64,000 nt of DNA, taken from assembly GCA_020683205.1 (NCBI GenBank), contig CP085689.1, forward strand, positions 496,001 through 560,000, given 5' to 3'. The stretch's first letter is position 1. Each line of letters begins with the position of its first letter. Shown here piece by piece: positions 35,022 through 41,733 of the stretch. Source of the stretch: Lentisphaerae bacterium WC36. Its GTDB lineage: Bacteria; Verrucomicrobiota; Lentisphaeria; Victivallales; SZUA-371. The position numbers were made by a program, and so were the translations under genes. The notes under the pieces are model-generated. The model searched no databases and had not been told where the DNA came from. It saw nothing but the letters and a program-made list of their open reading frames with translations.

Positions 35022-35410
35022 TTTGTATGGTTAGGTGATAATTTATTGGCATTAGAAAAAGATGGTGTAGCATTTAATTACATCGCAGACTGCAACAAAA
35101 ATATCACGCAGTTAGTTAATTTAACAACAGGAGAAATCGCTAACAACCATTTGGACAATTAGCAAAAACAGATGAGAATGTTGAAAACGCATTTAAATTC
35201 AGTAGCGAATATGCAGAAAGTGAAACAGGTTTAATATACTATAACTATAGATATTATAACCCAACAACTGGCAAATGGCTAAATAGAGACCCAATCCAAG
35301 AAAAAGGCGGAAATAATTTATATGGAATAGCAGGGAATAGTCCTGTAAATTATGCAGATTCGTTAGGTTTAGCATGGAGCTGGGATGAGCCAGAGGGAGA
35401 GACAAAGACT
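35022..35410 (+). pseudogene. Rhs core fragment with 13-bp deletion, cassette 24
   Basis: Core DNA starts at about 35022 (TTTGTATGGTTAGGTGATAA). Compared with other copies, 13 bp are missing between GCTAACAA and CCATTTGG at about 35147, shifting the frame; ADGN also reads ADCN. Downstream the frame PFGQLAKTDENVENAFKFSS ... RDPIQEKGG is intact and continues into the toxin. The core cannot be read through as one protein. Confidence 0.8.
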
Positions 35411-35950
35411 TTGAAAGTAAACGACGTAGTTTCAAGTTATGATAAATGGGGTTATTTTGGACCAGTTCCATGGAAAATGAAAGCATATGTGTTTTTAAAA
35501 GGGGCAGCGGGGGCATTTTCTAATTCAGTCGAGGCCTTTATTAGAGGACAGTTTTTAAAACCAGCTAGATTTCTAGGGGTTCATGTTGGATATACTTTTT
35601 ACAAGGTAAATAACAGACTAGATTTAAACTTTAAATGTGACTCTAATACTGGGAAAATTACAAAGGGACCACAACGAAATGGTGAAACCACTAAAGAACA
35701 AGATGGACCTTTAAAGACAAAAATTATAATGGAACATAAAATAGAAGCTATAGGGGAAAATAAGAATACTGTTACTGTCGATGTAATAGTAATAGCAAAA
35801 GTTGGAGGGAAAATTACTAGTACGGATATTGCTGGAGTTGGTAATGGTGATTATGGTGGAGCTTCTAGTGAATCTAGTATATCTCATGACGCTGGCTCAA
35901 CTTGGCGTATAGATAGGACTTTTATTTTAACATGTTCATGTAAAAAATAG
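35411..35950 (+). CDS. Rhs-CT toxin domain of cassette 24, TCSC tail
   Basis: The frame is open from about 35148; TTG 35411 is only the first usable start. The domain contains WGYFGPVPWKMKAYVFLKG, a hydrophobic Ala/Gly section, a LNFKCDSNTGKITKGP strand, repeated Val/Thr strands and FILTCSCKK. The closing TCSCK is repeated in the fragment at 36432, whose immunity gene is also homologous. Beta-rich; function unassigned. Confidence 0.55.
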   Translation: MKVNDVVSSYDKWGYFGPVPWKMKAYVFLKGAAGAFSNSVEAFIRGQFLKPARFLGVHVGYTFYKVNNRLDLNFKCDSNTGKITKGPQRNGETTKEQDGPLKTKIIMEHKIEAIGENKNTVTVDVIVIAKVGGKITSTDIAGVGNGDYGGASSESSISHDAGSTWRIDRTFILTCSCKK

Positions 35951-35960
35951 GAATATAGTG

Positions 35961-36431
35961 ATGAAAAGAGTTGTTTTATTATTTAGTTTATTTTGTAGCA
36001 TATCTTTATTTTTTGGCTGTGAACCTTCTATGGATGATTTTAGTGTTATTGGACAATATTATTATAATGAAAATAGCGATTATAATATGTACGCAATATG
36101 TTACAAAGAAAAAGTGCAATACATAATGTTCATAAAAAAAGGAGTAAGTTGTAAAGAAATTAGTTACATAAAGTTTGATAAAAAACTCATAGCTAGTAAA
36201 GGGTTAACATATTTTTCTAGCTATAAAAATAAAGTTTATTTTGATGGGCAAAAAATTAATGTGTTAGGAAAATTTTTAATTGTTGACAAAAGTGAGGTTC
36301 ATGAAATAAAACTTCCTGAAATTGAACTAGATAAATTAAAATATAAAGAAGATGGTAAGACTTGGATTACTAAAAAAATGTGGGATGAAGAAATCATCCC
36401 ATCATTTAATAAAACAAAAAAGAAGAAATAA
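35961..36431 (+). CDS. putative immunity lipoprotein of cassette 24
   Basis: A 156-aa protein from ATG 35961 with lipobox LFFGC. It has KGLTYFSSYKNKVYFDGQKI, a DKSEVHEIKLP strand and a C-terminal TWITKKMWDEEIIPSFNK. The protein at 36635 shares these blocks (KGLTYFSSCDNQVYYDGQKI, EFKLPGVNL, TWKDVIVPAFDK), so the two are paralogous immunities. Confidence 0.65.
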   Translation: MKRVVLLFSLFCSISLFFGCEPSMDDFSVIGQYYYNENSDYNMYAICYKEKVQYIMFIKKGVSCKEISYIKFDKKLIASKGLTYFSSYKNKVYFDGQKINVLGKFLIVDKSEVHEIKLPEIELDKLKYKEDGKTWITKKMWDEEIIPSFNKTKKKK

Positions 36432-36625
36432 AATTATATTTTACTGTTAATATTGTTATTTCTGGAGGCGTTAACGGAACTAAAGGACATGGCGAATCAA
36501 TTCAAATAGGAGGAGGACCTGTATTTATAGAGGGTTCTATTGGAGCTGATGAATCATTATCATATCCTGGTGGTCTAGGAGCAAAAAAAAGTTCAACTGT
36601 CAAATTAACTTGTTCATGTAAATAA
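36432..36625 (+). pseudogene. orphan 3' remnant of a TCSC-type toxin, cassette 25
   Basis: With no Rhs core or start, the frame reads KLYFTVNIVISGGVNGTKGH ... GSIGADESLSYPGG ... KLTCSCK-stop. It matches the tail of the cassette 24 toxin in layout and ends the same way. It sits between two homologous immunity genes, so a deletion appears to have removed the core and most of the toxin of a duplicated cassette. Confidence 0.7.
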
Positions 36626-36634
36626 GGAGAGAAA

Positions 36635-37207
36635 ATGTATTGTTTCAGAAATATTTTATTGTGTTTATTTGTAACTATTTTACTATTTTTAATTGGTTGT
36701 GAAAAAAATAATGCTAAAATTAATTTACCCAAAAAAACACAAGATAATGATGCAAGTACTTTAATAGAGTTTGGAAAAGAAAAGGATAAAGATTTTTTTT
36801 CTGGAAGAGAACACTATTATGGTATGAATACTAATAGATATAGTTGTGTTGGCATATACTATAAAAATACAATACAGTATGTCATGATTTTAAAAACAAG
36901 TTATTTAATAAATAAATCCAAGGATGATTTGCATTGGAGAAGCTTAAATTATCAAGATCCAGATAAAACAAAAGTATTAAAGAAAGGTTTAACTTATTTT
37001 TCAAGTTGTGATAATCAGGTTTATTATGATGGACAAAAAATTGATGTTTATAAGAAAATCATGTTAGTAGATAAAAACGGTATCAGAGAATTTAAACTTC
37101 CCGGTGTTAATCTTAATGATTTCAAAAAAGATCAAATATTTTTTATTGATCAAAAAACTTGGAAGGACGTTATTGTGCCAGCATTTGATAAACCATTTAA
37201 AAAGTAA
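36635..37207 (+). CDS. putative immunity lipoprotein of cassette 25 (toxin lost)
   Basis: A 190-aa protein with lipobox LIGC after a 20-residue hydrophobic leader; AAGGAGAG precedes ATG 36635. Paralogue of the 35961 gene. Retention of an intact immunity beside a deleted toxin fits selection for protection against siblings that still deploy it. Confidence 0.65.
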   Translation: MYCFRNILLCLFVTILLFLIGCEKNNAKINLPKKTQDNDASTLIEFGKEKDKDFFSGREHYYGMNTNRYSCVGIYYKNTIQYVMILKTSYLINKSKDDLHWRSLNYQDPDKTKVLKKGLTYFSSCDNQVYYDGQKIDVYKKIMLVDKNGIREFKLPGVNLNDFKKDQIFFIDQKTWKDVIVPAFDKPFKK

Positions 37208-37216
37208 AATTTAATC

Positions 37217-37277
37217 CTTCAATTTGTGAATTGAAGAATTTTTGAACACCATAGTTAAAAAATTATGGTGTTTTTTT
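37217..37277 (+). terminator. tandem terminators closing the Rhs array, including ACACCAT copy 5
   Basis: A first hairpin CTTCAATT/AATTGAAG (37217-37236) is followed by AATTTTT. A second, AACACCATAGTT/AATTATGGTGTT (37245-37272), is followed by seven T. The second is the fifth copy of the array's recurrent terminator and marks its downstream end. Confidence 0.8.
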
Positions 37278-37344
37278 ATACTAAAAATTGTTTTCTTAAG
37301 TGCTGAATATATATTAAATTATAAAGAGTAATTGAGAGGTAATT

Positions 37345-38031
37345 ATGAAAATTAAAATAGTATTAATTGTATTGCTAAGCTGCCTTATTGGAATTCATAA
37401 CATTAGTGCAACCAGTGATAAACCAAGTAATAATAAAAAGATATCTGTAGAAAATAGTATTGTCTTATGGGTGTTGAAAAACTTTCCCGAAAAAACTAAA
37501 AAAATTAAATATAATGCGCAAATTAAATTAATGGATTTGCTTGTAAAAAATAAAATAAACGATTATCGCATTCAAGAATTGATTGATCAATCTCAAAACT
37601 TAAAAAGTAAGTTTTATAAAAATGTAACTGCTATTTTGAGTGAAAAAATTTCTACAGAACAAAAAATGATAAAAAGTCATAATCTTATAAAAAAATATTT
37701 GGCAAATTTTGAAACAAAAGTCAAAGTTTTCAATACTCAGAAAGATGAATTTACAGTTGGATCCTTCAAACGCAATGAAATTAGAATTGTTAATTTTACG
37801 CTCAAAAATAATTCAAAAAAAGCAATAAAAATCTCACAATTAAGAAAAACTTGCGGTTGCGCAAAAGTTTCGTCATCTAACAACGAAATAAAACCAAACG
37901 AATCTGCGATTGTAACTGTAAAATTAATTGCTAACAAAGAACTTTCAGGTCCATTTATCAAGTCTATTTATGTAGTCACTGAAGCAAAAAAATTATATAA
38001 GTTTACAGTTATTGGTAATGCGGGGCATTAG
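37345..38031 (+). CDS. exported DUF1573 domain protein
   Basis: A 228-aa protein; GAGAGGT precedes the ATG. Signal peptide at about 1-22. Residues 123-228 form a DUF1573 immunoglobulin-like domain: VFNTQKDEFTVGSF, VNFTLKNNSKKAIKI, RKTCGCAKVS (the conserved CGC at 170-172) and VTVKLIANKELSGPFIKSIYV. DUF1573 proteins are periplasmic or surface proteins common in Bacteroidota and PVC bacteria; their role is not well defined. The downstream gene starts 2 bp after the stop, so the two form an operon, possibly linked to periplasmic thiol chemistry. Confidence 0.8.
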   Translation: MKIKIVLIVLLSCLIGIHNISATSDKPSNNKKISVENSIVLWVLKNFPEKTKKIKYNAQIKLMDLLVKNKINDYRIQELIDQSQNLKSKFYKNVTAILSEKISTEQKMIKSHNLIKKYLANFETKVKVFNTQKDEFTVGSFKRNEIRIVNFTLKNNSKKAIKISQLRKTCGCAKVSSSNNEIKPNESAIVTVKLIANKELSGPFIKSIYVVTEAKKLYKFTVIGNAGH

Positions 38032-38033
38032 AG

Positions 38034-39173
38034 ATGCGAAGTAAAATTTTATTAGTGATTTTTAGCTTCTTTTTGCTATTAAACTTATCGGCAAAAGAGT
38101 TAAAGATTGTTCTTTTTGGCTCAAATAATTGTCCGAAATGTGAGCGTATTGAAAAAGGAATTTTACAGGAAGCTAAAGATTTGCACTCTGACTTAAAAAT
38201 TGAGAAGTTTGTCATTGATGAAACAGTTAATTTTGAAAAATTGCTCGAATTTGAACAACGTTATGGCGATGATAATAATGCAAACGCTGCCGTAAAATTT
38301 TTTATTGGTTATTTTCCCGACAACGTGATTTGTTTGGCTGGAGTTGATCGAATTGAAAAAGAATTATTGACGAAAATTATTAAATATAAAAATAATCGAA
38401 TCGCTGTTACATCAGAAAAAAAAGCTAATATTACTAAAAATTTAGTGGATGAAAAATTTAAACAATTTACAATCCCAGCTATTATTGTTGCGGGTCTAAT
38501 TGATGGCGTAAATCCATGTGTTTTTTCAACGATTGTTTTCTTAATGGGATTGCTGTCAACGATTGGTGTTAAGAATAAAAAAATGCTGTTTACTGGACTG
38601 GCTTTTTGTTCTGGATCATTTATTACTTATACGTTGATGGGGTTAGGTATTTTTAACTTTTTGTATGAGTTAAGTTATTTTAAATTGATACAATATATAC
38701 TCAAATATACGATTATTGTCGTGCTGATGTATTTCGCTTTTAGCTCATTTAAAGATGCCTTAAAGCTAAAAAAATTAGGTTACGTCCCAGGTGAAACGTG
38801 CAATTTACCGCTGAGTCTAATAGGTAAAATTCGTAACTCAATTCAGAAAGGGGTCACCACAAAATTTTTGATTGGCGGCGCGCTTTTTAGTGGCATGACG
38901 GTGACGATTTTTGAATCAGTTTGCACTGGTCAAGTTTATATTCCAGTACTCGCGTATTTGATTAAAAATAATCTCTCACGTTACACCGCAACAGGATATA
39001 TTTTAATTTATAACTTAGCATGTGTTTTACCATTAGTATTAATTTTCTTATTAGTCTACAAAGGGTTGAAGTTTTCAATAATTGAAAACTTTTTCACAAA
39101 AAATCAACTAAAAGAAAAATTACTGCTCGGTTTTTTCTTCTTAATTCTAACAGCCCTAATGCTAATTTATTAA
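38034..39173 (+). CDS. thioredoxin-like domain fused to CcdA/DsbD-type membrane domain
   Basis: A 379-aa protein. After a leader (about 5-20) comes a thioredoxin-like segment, KIVLFGSNNCPKCERI, with the redox CxxC at Cys33/Cys36. From about residue 145 there are at least six membrane helices. The first holds GLIDGVNPCVFSTIVFLMG, the characteristic NPC motif of CcdA/DsbD electron-transfer proteins, and a later one has FESVCTGQVYIPVL. It probably passes electrons from the cytoplasm to periplasmic disulfides. The neighbouring Rhs toxins are Cys-rich, but a functional tie is speculative. Confidence 0.8.
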   Translation: MRSKILLVIFSFFLLLNLSAKELKIVLFGSNNCPKCERIEKGILQEAKDLHSDLKIEKFVIDETVNFEKLLEFEQRYGDDNNANAAVKFFIGYFPDNVICLAGVDRIEKELLTKIIKYKNNRIAVTSEKKANITKNLVDEKFKQFTIPAIIVAGLIDGVNPCVFSTIVFLMGLLSTIGVKNKKMLFTGLAFCSGSFITYTLMGLGIFNFLYELSYFKLIQYILKYTIIVVLMYFAFSSFKDALKLKKLGYVPGETCNLPLSLIGKIRNSIQKGVTTKFLIGGALFSGMTVTIFESVCTGQVYIPVLAYLIKNNLSRYTATGYILIYNLACVLPLVLIFLLVYKGLKFSIIENFFTKNQLKEKLLLGFFFLILTALMLIY

Positions 39174-39443
39174 AAATGGATCTTGCCTTGATTACATTTA
39201 TATATTGCCTCTTTGATTAATGAAAAATGTGTAGAATTTTAGTCAAATTTTCAACATTTTAACAAGCATTATTCAGAAATAGAATTAGATCAAATTATGA
39301 AAGTTTTTATTGAGATTTTTTAATTTTTAAGTTATTGGCAACATTTTTGTTGTTGATGTTTTAAACAATGAAAAATATCTTAAAAAATAATTAATTTTAT
39401 TAATAAATATTTCCGAATGATGCGCTATCAAGGAGGTAATTTC

Positions 39444-39815
39444 ATGATTATTGATCCCAATAAATATGATAAACACTACTCTGAAAAAAAATTCTTTAGC
39501 AAATTAAAGAAAATTCTTAAATCTTTAATTTCAAAGGCATTGGAACAAATCATCACATTGTATGTTCTACTCAAAAGTGATGACGTGCCGCTTTACGCTA
39601 AAACTCTGATTATTGCGACACTTGGCTATCTGATTTGTCCAATTGACATTATTCCAGATTTTATTCCTGGAGGGCTTGTCGATGACCTGATGGCTATTGG
39701 CTGTGTGCTTGCTGAACTCAATTTTTACAACACCAAAGAAACTCAAGCCGAAGTTGATGAAATAATCAAATCAATTTTTGGTGACGAAAAGTTTCACTAC
39801 GAACGCAAAGAATAA
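39444..39815 (+). CDS. DUF1232 (YkvA-like) protein
   Basis: A 123-aa protein; AAGGAGGT directly before ATG 39444 decides this start over ATG 39417. The DUF1232 signature LYAKTLIIATLGYLICPIDIIPDFIPG and VDDLMAIG is present in the middle. DUF1232 proteins are small membrane-associated proteins of unknown function. It opens the mobile-element-like gene set; the preceding 270 bp (39174-39443) is AT-rich and holds nothing recognisable. Confidence 0.8.
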   Translation: MIIDPNKYDKHYSEKKFFSKLKKILKSLISKALEQIITLYVLLKSDDVPLYAKTLIIATLGYLICPIDIIPDFIPGGLVDDLMAIGCVLAELNFYNTKETQAEVDEIIKSIFGDEKFHYERKE

Positions 39816-39902
39816 ACAAAATCCACGACTAAAATTCTACAACATTAATCACCTCCTATTACCACAAAATTACTTAAATTCAAAATATATGGAGACAAGA
39901 TT

Positions 39903-40313
39903 ATGTTAAAATTACATGCTTCTTATTCGAAAAAAGTTCCTGCAGAGGAAAAGTATTCAAGTCATAGCTTTCACGCTTCAGTTGAGGTTGAATTGCCTGA
40001 TGGTTTAGCTGAAAATGAACTGCAAAATCGCATTCATCAAACCTTCAAAATGGTGCGAAATTCAGTTGAAAATGAAATCAGAAATCCTAATTATTCTCAG
40101 CAGAACAATTCACAAAATCAAATTAATAATCAAAATCCACCGCAACAAAATGCTTCAAACGATGTTGCAAGTCCAAAGCAAATTAAATATTTACTGGATT
40201 TGTTAAACCAAAGCAACACCCCAATTCAAAACGTCATTAATCGTTTCAATGTCAATAGCCTACAAGAATTAACCCGCAAGCAGTGTAGTCAATTAATCGA
40301 TGAAAGTCAGTAG
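39903..40313 (+). CDS. small protein with Gln/Asn linker and SPKQ C-terminal motif
   Basis: A 136-aa protein, ATGGAGAC upstream. N-terminal strand-rich part (SFHASVEVELPDGLAENELQ), an Asn/Gln-rich linker (about 60-90), and a C-terminal helical motif SPKQIKYLLDLL ... LTRKQCSQLIDE. The last motif occurs at the ends of some phage and integrative-element recombination proteins, from memory. No firm function; its place in front of a PD-(D/E)XK nuclease suggests DNA processing. Confidence 0.5.
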   Translation: MLKLHASYSKKVPAEEKYSSHSFHASVEVELPDGLAENELQNRIHQTFKMVRNSVENEIRNPNYSQQNNSQNQINNQNPPQQNASNDVASPKQIKYLLDLLNQSNTPIQNVINRFNVNSLQELTRKQCSQLIDESQ

Positions 40314-40321
40314 CACTGACA

Positions 40322-40352
40322 GGCATTGTAATTCGCTTCGCTCATGGCAAAG
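40322..40352. repeat. 31-bp dispersed repeat, copy 1
   Basis: GGCATTGTAATTCGCTTCGC plus TCATGGCAAAG is identical to 47056-47086. Both copies lie just after a stop codon in the same gene set. Confidence 0.8.
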
Positions 40353-40523
40353 TAGCCTTAAAGTTTAAAGTGAAACTCTAACATTGGCGTGAGCTAATTG
40401 CGTAATCATTTTAAAAGTTGAAATAAAAATAGTTTTTTATGAAAATTTTAAAATATAAATCTACAAAACAATCAAACAAGAAAAACACGTCTCCATCACA
40501 AATGCAGACAAAACTGCGAACCC

Positions 40524-40566
40524 CGTTCCGAATCGTATTCGGGCGGGATCGAACGTCGAAACGTTC
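40524..40566. promoter_or_regulatory. two adjacent GC-rich hairpins upstream of the nuclease gene
   Basis: CCGAAT/ATTCGG (40528-40533 and 40537-40542) and GAACGT/ACGTTC with a CGAA loop (40551-40566) form two neat stems in otherwise AT-rich DNA, 30-60 bp before the RBS of the nuclease gene. They could be a structured leader or an operator; the longer frame reading through them is not protein-like. Confidence 0.45.
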
Positions 40567-40594
40567 GCCGTCGGAGACAAATAGAGGAAAAGCT

Positions 40595-41716
40595 ATGAAT
40601 ATTATAAAAAATCTGGAGTCAGCTCTCGTTAAACATGGTGCTGAACATACGGCATCAACGCTGGGTGACCGCACAAAATATATTGGGATGTCCGATATCG
40701 CAAAAGGTGCTGAATGTTTGCGTTCGGCGGTTGCTGGCAAGTTGGGTGTAAAAGGTAAAAATAATTGCCTAAATAAACAATTAATTTTACAGCGTGGTCA
40801 TTGGTTCGAAGGTGGATTGGTTGAAGCGTTGAGAGGTAACAGTCAGCCGTTTTTTGAGCAACTTGAGATTGCAGTCAATGTTGATGGCGTACCGATTAAA
40901 GGACATCTTGATATGGTGTTTTTAAGTGCGGATGAAATTCATGTTGTTGAGGTTAAAAGCATGGAAGTGATTCCAAATGAAATCTATCAATCGTATAAAA
41001 TGCAGCTTTATGCTCAGCTGGGATTTTTAGAAAAGTACTTTAACGAACCATGTTTTAGTTTGCAGGATTCGCACGTTGAAATTTTGCATCAGAGTTTAAC
41101 GTTATCTGAAATTGTAGAGCAAACTTTCAACATGAAATTAAGTTCAAATCCAAGTATCAAAGGATCGATATTAGCAGTTTCAATGACTGAAGCGAAATCA
41201 TTCGATGGCTTTGAGCCAGATGCTAATCGCACACTTCAAGCTGAGTTAATTGCTAAAGAAATTTGGCAGAACTCTCAAGAGCTTCTCAATGGCCATAAAA
41301 CGCTAAATGATGTTGAATATTGCCTCAAGTTTTATCCATTATGCGATTGGTGTGAAGTACAAAATAATTGTCCGAAATTTACCGCAGTAAAATTAGCTAA
41401 TGATAATTTTGACAGCTTCATTGCTGATTTGGAGCAGATGAAAAGTGATAAGAAAAAATTAGCTGAATTGATTAAGATTAAGGAAAGTAATTTAATTAAA
41501 TTTTATCAAAATAGTAATCTAATCAACGAATGGCTAGAGACCACAAATTATCGCTTCAAAGTGTCCGAAATCAACGGCAGAAACACCATCAACATCAAGG
41601 AACTTTGCAAAGAAATCAAGCTAATAATTGGCGAATCACAAGTAGAGACGTTAATCCAAAAGCACATCAGACAAGGCAGACCTTACAGCAGATTGCAAGT
41701 GAGTAAAATTAAATAA
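40595..41716 (+). CDS. Cas4-like PD-(D/E)XK nuclease with C-terminal Cys cluster
   Basis: A 373-aa protein from ATG 40595 after AGAGGA; the in-frame extension to 40439 crosses two hairpins and is rejected. RGHWFEGGLVEAL is the RecB-family Q/H helix region, GHLDMVF supplies the Asp, HVVEVKS the ExK, and YKMQLYAQLGF the QxxxY helix. CLKFYPLCDWCEVQNNCPKF carries the cysteines that hold an Fe-S cluster in Cas4/AddB. Such exonucleases act in recombination and in phages and integrative elements. It lies 17 bp before the AAA+ gene. Confidence 0.8.
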   Translation: MNIIKNLESALVKHGAEHTASTLGDRTKYIGMSDIAKGAECLRSAVAGKLGVKGKNNCLNKQLILQRGHWFEGGLVEALRGNSQPFFEQLEIAVNVDGVPIKGHLDMVFLSADEIHVVEVKSMEVIPNEIYQSYKMQLYAQLGFLEKYFNEPCFSLQDSHVEILHQSLTLSEIVEQTFNMKLSSNPSIKGSILAVSMTEAKSFDGFEPDANRTLQAELIAKEIWQNSQELLNGHKTLNDVEYCLKFYPLCDWCEVQNNCPKFTAVKLANDNFDSFIADLEQMKSDKKKLAELIKIKESNLIKFYQNSNLINEWLETTNYRFKVSEINGRNTINIKELCKEIKLIIGESQVETLIQKHIRQGRPYSRLQVSKIK

Positions 41717-41733
41717 AATAAGGAATAATTATC

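Larger units (their letters stand above)
787..35350 (+). repeat. tandem array of 5'-truncated Rhs core ends
   Basis: About 24 copies of the last 60-190 codons of one Rhs core occur on the + strand, each followed by a different C-terminal domain. The fullest copy (26286) includes YKGRRREKKVFEKIN, YNKYKLIKTVNELNNGS, DRFVWLGDNLLALEKDG, FNYIADGNKNITQL, KYDYSPFGQL, FKFSSEYAEKETGL, YYNYRYYNP and GKWLSRDPI. Copies end at about 1220, 3715, 5325, 6805, 8570, 10515, 12235, 14335, 15645, 17175, 18405, 20745, 21870, 22770, 23840, 25635, 26830, 28095, 29600, 30980, 32850, 34135 and 35370. DNA identity across the central 200-300 bp is near-complete even at synonymous sites, consistent with recent duplication or continuing gene conversion. 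Confidence 0.9.

Noticed and set aside
787-35350. CRISPR array
   Set aside because: Repeats are long coding core fragments at about 1.0-2.0 kb spacing, with no short regular repeats or spacers and no cas genes; the Cas4-like nuclease stands alone.
40439-40594. N-terminal extension of the Cas4-like nuclease
   Set aside because: It crosses two perfect hairpins, is low-complexity Lys/Ser/Arg sequence, and ATG 40595 has a proper RBS.
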